Shown here one piece after another: positions 56,955 to 64,000 of a stretch of DNA of 64,000 bases; position 1 is the stretch's first letter, and each line of letters opens with the position of its first letter. Under the pieces are notes generated by a model, which saw only the letters and a program-made list of their open reading frames with translations, was not told where the DNA came from and searched no databases. The stretch spans positions 4,205,105-4,269,104 of the forward strand of contig ML679974.1 of NCBI GenBank assembly GCA_007922225.1. The letters are read 5' to 3'. The position numbers and the translations under genes are program-made. This DNA comes from Emydura subglobosa. Taxonomy: Eukaryota > Chordata > Testudines > Chelidae.

Positions 56955-57916
56955 CAGGGTGGATAAAAATTAAAAGAATTGGATTTTTCTTTATTTAAAT
57001 TGGATTTTTTATTTTATTATTTAAATTATAAGATTTTTCTTTTTAAAAATAAAATCTGTTTCAAATGAAATTTCATCTTATTGCAAAACAAGTTAAGGCC
57101 TAAATTTATAATCTCTTAAAACATTTAAATAAAAAATAAATAAGTTGAATCCATAAGCCGCTATCAAAATCTTGGAGTTAAAGGCTGCTTTTCTATATGA
57201 AAAAAAGATATTTTTCCCCTGATTATAACTTTTGAGGTCAAGGTTTACAAATAGGGTACAAGGTCAGCCTAAGTAACTTAGAAGACAGTCTCATTTTCAA
57301 GAGACTTACGCAAATAAGCTCCAGTCACTTTCACTTAGGCATATTTGAAAATTTTCCCAGGCTGTCCTGAAATGATTAGTTTAATTCACTGACTACAGTT
57401 AATCCCCTTGTTTAATAAATCATTTACTCCTAAATGATACACATGTTTTGATGAGACATTTATGTATCCAAAATATTTAAGGTTGTTTTGTCTAATAAAA
57501 ATACATTATAAACGCTGTTTTGTGACTTTAATAAAATTCCAGTTACCATTCTAATGCAGCTTGACACAAATCATGAGCAAAAAGTTAATTATCTAGTAAA
57601 TAAGCAATATCATTCACCATTTTCTAATATACTAAAAATGTACAATTAATAAGAAGCTGAAAATATTAAGTTATATAATTGCTGAAATAAATTAATATAG
57701 TTACTGAGTACCCTCCTAGGTAGCAAAATATGTACCAAGTCTAGTGTAAAGGCTCTCTTTAGTAATGTTTTTATGGTTATATCAACCAGTGAAAATGTAC
57801 CTTTCTTTAAAAAAATAATTGAAGTACAAACAGAAAAATTGATTAAAATTAAAGGTTTAAATCAAAGCTATCCACTTGGTGACTTAAATTGCCTTGATTT
57901 AAATCAATCCTCCCTG
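56955..57916. mobile_element. AT-rich non-autonomous DNA transposon, probably hAT
   Basis: Ends CAGGGTGGATAAAAATTAAA and CAGGGAGGATTGATTTAAAT (other strand) enclose a 962-bp, very AT-rich interior. The flanks ATTTTTTT (56947-56954) and ATTTTTTC (57917-57924) match at 7 of 8, consistent with a hAT duplication but weak because they are T-rich. Subterminal ATTTAAAT-type repeats occur at both ends. No transposase is visible. Confidence 0.65.
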
Positions 57917-57924
57917 ATTTTTTC

Positions 57925-59794
57925 TCCTGGGCATCTGCCAAGCAAGGAAAGGATCACTGAGGTTAATCCCACTTTCATCAGGGACTAGTTAACACTCCAG
58001 AACCCCCTCAACACTGATATGGTGGGTAGTTTCATCTATTAAATTATGAGTTTTGACTCCTACAGGTGTGATGACAAAAATTTCAGTGATTGCAGCTCAC
58101 CTGCCAAATCATGAATTCCTCAGTTAAAAGTACTGGGAAAGTAATTGAGTACAGTAAGCAGTAGCCAAACAAATAGATCAATTTTCTGTGAAAGGCAGAT
58201 TTCAATATTATTAATTTATACTCTGATGAAACACATTACTATCAGTCTGGATCTCTTTGTTGTTAATCAGTGGGTTGTAACTCCTATTTCTATCCTTTGC
58301 CCATTACTGGATAGAGTGTTCGATTTATGACAGCTCATGGACAGCTCATGGAGTGTCTACAGCCTTTTGCAATGATATAAATGTATTTGTCTAAAAGCTG
58401 ATTCAAAATATACTGGTGCCATTTTCTCAACAAGCCTTAAGATCAAGTCACTGGAGAAAATATTACGTTATCATTTTAATTAAATGATTAATGAACTATA
58501 AAATATTGTTTCATGTGCATAGGAATGCTCCATCTAAAACTTTCAGTTAGTAAGGCTCATAAATTTGGAAATACTCATGGAAATGTGAGAACCTGAGAAA
58601 ACTCCCAAATAAAATAGGCCAAACATTTTGTTTAAAGATAAAGAAGTTATTTTAAATGTGTTCTAGCATGCTGCACACTCTCTCATTGGACAGACAATCT
58701 TCCTTTAATTATACAGCTTGAAAACTCCGCCAGAAAATGAAGAATGTGCAAATCAACTACTCTCTTGTGTTTCCCTTACCTAAGTTATCAAATTTTCACT
58801 TCTGACACAGGAACTTCTAGAGATCACGACACCAAAGATGCCTTCTTATTTGTCAGTTACACACAGTGGGGTACTGAAATGTTTGGGTGGCATAATGGAA
58901 GGCAACATAATGCTTCTATTTTGGTTTGTGTTTATTGGATACATAATTATAAGCAATAAGCACATGCACCTTTCCACCCTTCTCAGAAAGTTACCTTTCA
59001 CACTTTATTATTGCTTATTAAAGCCTACTGCTGGCTTGATTGAAGTGTGTAGGCTGCACTATACTTACCTGCAAATAAAGCACCTTCATTTGATTATTTA
59101 AGTTGTTTCAGTAGCTTTCCCTATTATTACATGCTTCCTTTTCACACTGTGAAGTTCACATTTTTAACTGCTTCTGTGTTTCATTTGTAATCCTGTTTAT
59201 TGGTGACACAAAAGTACATTTTGGATAGTAATGGCTGTCGTTCACCTTTCACGCTTTCCCTCATGGGATGCAATTCAACTCACATGTGATTAATCCATTT
59301 CTGAAAATCTTTCAAGAACATCTCAACCAAACAGGTTTTAATATTTTAGATTCATAGGGAGTGGAGGGGAGTCACATGTTGCATAATAAGGGCTGCAACT
59401 GTCTTCTAGAATTGCCACATTTTCATTTGTGAGCATACATACACGGTCATAGAATATAAATAATTATGTATATGTAATCCATATGCAATAAACATCTAAT
59501 TTATATACAAATAAAGTATTGTCAATAGGCACACAGTAGTAAGACGTGTAGGTAAGAAAATTGAGTAATAGGAAATAAATTATATTTTGAGTACATCAGA
59601 TTTGTATAGGTATAATATGTTGTCAGTCTAAATTAAAAAATGCATGCTTATTTAGGAGTCCAATATTTTCATTATATTATGAATAATAATTTACCACTAA
59701 AATATCCCAGTCACTGAGCAGAGCAAGTACTATAGGTTTCCTGCTTGCAAACTTTATAACCTAAGAAAAGGCAAATTTGAAAAGTCGTAATACC
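57925..59794. other. AT-rich, no recognised features
   Basis: No gene or repeat was recognised. Confidence 0.4.
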
Positions 59795-59985
59795 AACTTG
59801 TATAGCGTTTTTCATCCATAGATCGCAGCCTTTCTAAAGGAGACAAGTATCACCATTTTAAAGATGAGGGAACACAGACAGAAAGAGGTAAAGTGACTTG
59901 TCCAAAATCACACAAAAGGCTGGTGGAAGAGGGGTGAACTCCCAGTCCAGTGTCTTTCTTGTCCACTCTGCTTTCCAGTTTTCAG
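59795..59985 (+). mobile_element. MIR/CORE-type SINE
   Basis: TATAGCGTTTTTCATCCATA, CATTTTAAAGATGAGGGAAC, GAGGTAAAGTGACTTGTCCA and ACTCCCAGTCCAGTGTCTTT are the ordered landmarks. One of the better-preserved MIR copies in the window. Confidence 0.8.
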
Positions 59986-61009
59986 ACTGATGTTAGATAA
60001 CAGCATAGGAGGAATAAGAGGACAAGAGTTATAGAAATATTATGAATTAGACTGAGCCCATTATGCACAGCAATGAGTAGGCACTGATGTAGACTTATAC
60101 CTCTGCAGGGAAAGTACAGAGAAATTTGTGGAAAATCTCTATTGTTGGCCTCTTCAACTTCTTCCTCAAAGCCAAAGAAGGATTTGTTCCTCTCTTCAGA
60201 GTCTTGACACAATTTATGTCAAGAACATTTTGATCTTAGATATTTTTTCAGAGCTTGGCAGAACTATAAAATGCTGCCTTCAGATTCAGTGACTTCCAGA
60301 CACTAACCATGTGATCTCTCCTGTCAACAGGATTTCAGTAGTAGTATTTTCTGTAGTTCTGTTTTAAAAGTCTGAAGGACAAATTGGCCCAGTATAACAA
60401 AAGGTATATTAGAGGTAAAATCATGGTGATCACCTTGCTGTCATCTGTTAGTCAGTTCTCCTCAGGAGGTGAAAGAAATTGTCAAAACAGCAAAATGATC
60501 TTTTCCTGCAACTCCTGCCACAAACAAGTGAGGGGAAAAGATAGTTGGTGGTCTACAATATTCCACCTTCTGCTATTGTTTGAATTAGGATTTCCAAAAT
60601 TGGTTTGTACTAGTTAAAATATTTTGATCAAGGGAAAGCCAATTTTGCTGCTCAAAAATCTAGCTTTCATCCAAAGGAGTCCCTCTAGCAGCAAATCTGG
60701 GCTTTGCATATCAGAAGTAGATACATCAGAGATATACAAATCCAAAGACATTGAGAGTTTTCAGGATTGTAAATTTATTAATTACTGCTGTACCTGGATA
60801 AAGCTTCTCCTAATGCAGGCGGACACATCCTAATGATGAAATTCTGAAGAAATTGCTTTTCACTACATTGTTTTTTGAAGTTTGCAACAATGCAGCTTTT
60901 AACCCACTACAATGCAAAGCAACAAAATGCAGAGAGTAAAACAGAAAATGTTAACCTCACCTTCCAGTATAGATTTAAATACCTTGCAGTCAGTGATAGA
61001 CAATTCCAT
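59986..61009. other. No recognised features
   Basis: Nothing coding or repetitive was recognised. Confidence 0.4.
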
Positions 61010-62318
61010 AGACAGACAAGGTGGGTGAAGTAATTTCTTTTATTGGACCAACTTCTATTGGTGAGACACACAAGCTTTTGAGCTTTCAGAGCTCTTCTTC
61101 AGATCTGGGAAAGGTAATCCCTTAGCATCACAGCAAAATGCAAGGTGGAATAGATTGTTTAGCATAAGTAGTAAGCACATATTTCAAGGGACCATTTAAT
61201 GTAGAGTGGCCCATTAACACATCTGCAGTCATAGGGCAAAAAGAGGTGGTAAGCAGGTTACAGATTGTTGTAATAAGTCATAAAACCAGCATCTTTGTTT
61301 AGTCCATGATTTTTATTGGCCAGCAGTATAATTTTAAGCTCCCAGGCTTGTCTTTTGAAAGTGTTGCACAGGTTTCCTTTGAGAATGAAGATTGATAGGT
61401 CAGATATCTAGTGATCGCTTTGTGAAAAGTGTTTACCCACAGGTACTTTTATATTTTGTCATTATCCTGTGCTAGTTCATTTGAAAGCATAGTGATTGTG
61501 TGGTTTCACCCACACAGTTGTTATTGGAGCACTTAGTGTACTGGATGGAGGTATATACCATGTATTGTGATAGGTATGTGTAGGATCCATGGATCTTGAA
61601 AGGTGTATTGTGGGGGGTGTTGATTGTTGCAGTGGAGATATGTCTGCAGGTTTTGCATATGTTGTTTTGGCAGGGTCTGGTGCCACTTCGAGTTGGTGTG
61701 TCCTGGTCTGTGGAGATCTTGCTTCTGATGATGAGTTTAGAGAGGTGGGGGGTTGTCTGAAGGCCAGAAGAGGTGGTTCAGGAAAGATTTCTTACAGAAT
61801 GGAGTCCCCATCGAGTGTGGGTTGGAGTTGTCTGATGATACCTTGTATGGGTTCTAGCGTGGGGTGGTAGGTGACAAATAGGGGTGTGCAGTCAGAGGCA
61901 GTTTTATCTCTGTGTTAAAGCATGTTTTCACAGGGTATTTGGGTGGCCTGTTCCATGATGTGATCTACTTCTCTGGTGAAGCATCCTTATTTGGTAAAGA
62001 CAGTTTTGAATATGTTATGATGTACATCCAAGACTTTCTCCTGGAAGCATATTCTGTAGTATCTGAGTGCTTGGCTGTAGATAACAGATTTCATGGTGTG
62101 CTTGGGGTGGTTACTGGATCAATGAAGGTAGGTGGGGCGATCTAAGGGTTTCTTGTATATAGTTGTCTGTAGGGTTCCATTGTTGAAGCTGATCATGATG
62201 TCCAGGAAGTTGATGGTAGTGTGGGAGTGTTCCAGAAAGAGTGTTGGTGGTGGTTAAAGTTGTGGTGGAAATCTCTAAGGGATTTTAACCAATCTGCCCA
62301 GAGGATGAAAACATCATG
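61010..62318 (-). pseudogene. Penelope-like retroelement, RT C-terminus and GIY-YIG endonuclease relic
   Basis: The + strand wording (GACAAGGTGGGTGAAGTAAT at 61016, CTCTTCTTCAGATCTGGGAA at 61093 and beyond) is that of a Penelope-like element in reverse. The minus strand reads VFILWADWLKSLRDFHHNFN near 62260-62310 (part of the RT after its catalytic motif), then RR.C-type and KCxxC-type linker pieces (CQNNICKTCRHIS near 61620-61680), then a damaged GIY-YIG block: WYIPPSSTL in one frame and KCSNNNCVGETTQSLCFQMN in another, near 61480-61550, equivalent to YLIxCxxCxxxYVGET. Penelope elements pair an RT with this endonuclease. Stops and frameshifts are numerous, and the element is 5' truncated at about 62318. 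Confidence 0.82.
61061..61109 (-). ncRNA. Degenerate hammerhead-ribozyme-like motif of the Penelope element
   Basis: On - the sequence reads CTGAAGA, a stem AGAGCT...AGCTC, then AAAAG and CTTGTG. The hammerhead core is CUGAUGA, stem II, GAAA and a GUC-type cleavage site; Penelope-like elements are known to carry such ribozymes. Here the core is changed (CUGAAGA, AAAA, GUG), so activity is not expected. The match is by eye only. Confidence 0.4.
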
Positions 62319-62333
62319 ACTCCCCATTTTTAG

Positions 62334-62423
62334 CTAATGGCTGCTGCTGCCACTGTTCTTTACTGCAAAATGGCCTCAGACCATCTAATGGCTGCTGCTG
62401 CTCCTTACTGCAAAAAGGCTCAG
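62334..62423. repeat. Imperfect tandem duplication, unit about 50 bp
   Basis: CTAATGGCTGCTGCTGC then TTTACTGCAAAATGGCCTCA (62334-62378) recurs as CTAATGGCTGCTGCTGCTCC then TTACTGCAAAAAGGCTCAGG (62385-62423) with a short deletion. Confidence 0.85.
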
Positions 62424-62508
62424 GTCCCAACCCAGGCCAGACGCAGGCTTTTTTTATCCCCACGTAGACGTATCCTAAGACACAATACATAGAAACAGAT
62501 ACTCTAAT

Positions 62509-63153
62509 AGGGCTTGTCTTTACTGCAGTGATAGCTTGAGGTATAAATTAAGTGTGGCCTCTAACCTGAATTTACACCCACTCACAAAAATCTCTAGCTT
62601 GAATTAAATAGTGCTTTAAACTCTAGCTAGCTAGCCCACCAGGAGGTATGGGTTGAAGCTCAAGCCAATAATGCAGCAAGGATGCAGCCACAGGCTACAG
62701 CTTGAGTTAGCACAATTCATTAACTGCTAATCCAATCACTGTGTATCTTGAGTGTTGTTTCGTAGTGCATATGTCTACACCATAGCTGGGAGGTGAGATT
62801 CCCAGTACCAGCAGATTTATGTGTGCTAGCTCTGCTGGAGCTAGCATGCTAAAAATAGTAGTGTGGAAGTGGTGGCATGGGCATCAGTTTGGGCTACCTG
62901 CCTGAGTACATACCAAAAGGGTGAGGTAGGTTGTATTCGGGTTGCTAACCTGAGCCACTGCCTGTCCCACTATGGCCACACTGTTATTTTTAGTGCACTA
63001 GTTCAAACAGAGCTAGCATCTGTATGTCTACCCGAACTGTGAATCACACCTCCCAGCTGTTGTGTAGACAAACCTAGTGTGGCCTTCTCAGTCAAGCTAG
63101 GTTAGCTTAGGTGTAGTCACTTAAGCTAATTGTTTCAGGGGAGACAAGCCCTA
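62509..63153. mobile_element. DNA element with AGGGCTTGTC ends, carrying a nested fold-back element
   Basis: The left end AGGGCTTGTCTTTACTGCAG is mirrored at the right by AGGGCTTGTCTCCCCTG (other strand). Inside are ATTAAATAGTGCTTTAAACT and GGTTGAAGCTCAAGCC segments. The inner 62768-63074 is a separate insertion; without it the host element is about 330 bp. The ends belong to the same broad GTCTACAC-type group as the Harbinger-like elements. Confidence 0.65.
62768..63074. mobile_element. Nested fold-back DNA element
   Basis: Both arms are over 100 bp: the left starts CATATGTCTACACCATAGCT and continues GGGAGGTG; the right (other strand) starts GGTTTGTCTACACAACAGCT and continues GGGAGGTG. Both later share GCTAGCTCTG and GCACTAAAAAT-like motifs. 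TAGTG is present directly outside both ends (62763-62767 and 63075-63079). No ORF. Confidence 0.75.
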
Positions 63154-64000
63154 AGTGTGCAAAACTGATGGACAGAAGAACAACTAAATTAACCAAAATA
63201 TTAAACAGAAATTGGAAAAATATATATGGATATTTAGATTAATCAATTTAACATAACAGAAAGCATGTAAATCGGTGAGTAATTAAATAGTTTAATATTC
63301 AATTCAATTATTTGTTCCCAGCATCCCTCATAGCTCTGATACCAGACACAACCTTGTACACAGCAGTCTGTATGACACCAACCCCCCGGGGGGGGGGGGC
63401 AACGTTCTTTTACGAGACTCCTATTCCAAAGAAATCTGCATTGCAGAGTCATCACCAGAGTACATAAAGAAAGGACAATTTAGGAAACACTACACACTAG
63501 GAAATTCATTCTGATCTGCTACATTAAAAAAAAAAGATATAGATTTCCTTTCTCTCTTTAAACAGTTATCTTTTTTGGATTCAAAAGCCAATTTGGTACA
63601 GTCAATGATAGTTTTAGTTTCCACCATCTGGCCATCTAGAGTAAAATGTCACCAACTTGTTAGCATAACAGTGAGAAAGGAAAGATGGATCATAGTGATT
63701 GCTCTGTCCTTGTACAGTGATCAAAGGATCATTTGCCAACAGAAATAATTTCTTTCAAAAGCAGAAATCATACAGCTCCATCTTGTGGAAGATAAATAAA
63801 GTTTATGTTTATACAGCTCAGTTTGGGTCCCAAACCTGACTTATGCCCAGGGGATTTTTTTAGATGTATCAGCCAAGATTTTACCTACTGCAGTTTTTTT
63901 TTTCCTGAAAGCAAGGACATATATAAATTATGTTACTTCAGAAAGTATAGAAAACAGTTTGGATTTTTTCCATTTTTATATTTCTGTCCCAGTTTATCCT
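63154..64000. other. AT-rich, no recognised genes
   Basis: Contains the homopolymer block C6G12 at 63382-63399 and short A/T tracts near 63526 and 63894. No gene was recognised. Confidence 0.4.

Overview
The window reads as vertebrate nuclear DNA, most likely from a turtle. This is an inference from the repeats it holds: CR1 LINEs, MIR/CORE-type SINEs, PIF/Harbinger transposons with a Myb/SANT partner gene, several hAT and fold-back families, an RTE LINE, an R2-type LINE, two DIRS (tyrosine-recombinase) relics and a Penelope-like element. Birds have CR1 but not this spread of Harbinger, DIRS, RTE and Penelope copies; a crocodilian is the next best guess. No cellular gene is visible: there is no exon chain, no intact ORF with a recognisable cellular domain, no rRNA and no canonical tRNA. 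The window is best described as intergenic or intronic DNA, layered with transposons of different ages.

Layout. 0.27-5.2 kb: a nearly complete Harbinger transposon with TAA target-site copies and matching ends, a broken Myb/SANT ORF on +, a broken transposase on -, and an RTE LINE sitting between them. 5.2-19 kb: mostly unique-looking AT-rich DNA with MIRs, short hairpin MITEs and a Harbinger MITE with TTA flanks. 18.3-22.4 kb: two MIRs, each split by later insertions (a DNA element carrying a hAT MITE; a CR1). 22.9-26.1 kb: a second Harbinger relic with the same convergent two-gene plan, cut off inside the transposase. 28.3-32.2 kb: two copies of one GC-rich non-autonomous hAT family, each with a perfect 8-bp target-site duplication; the second lies inside a DIRS relic. 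33.5-37.5 kb: Harbinger MITE, R2-type endonuclease relic, hAT MITE and fold-back element. 39.5-41.5 kb: a second DIRS relic. 43-48.6 kb: hAT element and CR1 pieces. 49-58 kb: Harbinger MITEs, fold-back elements, a CR1 piece and a 0.96-kb AT-rich DNA transposon. 61-63.2 kb: a Penelope-like element with a GIY-YIG remnant and a degenerate hammerhead-like motif, then one fold-back element nested in another.

No gene here works with another as a living system. The only functional pairing visible is historical: the Myb/SANT and DDE transposase ORFs of each Harbinger copy, which in this family act together in transposition. Both copies are inactivated. The Harbinger-like MITEs in the window (about 14.7, 33.5, 49.4 and 55.6 kb) have related ends and were probably mobilised by such elements. 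Boundaries given without a target-site duplication are approximate, because no alignment could be run.
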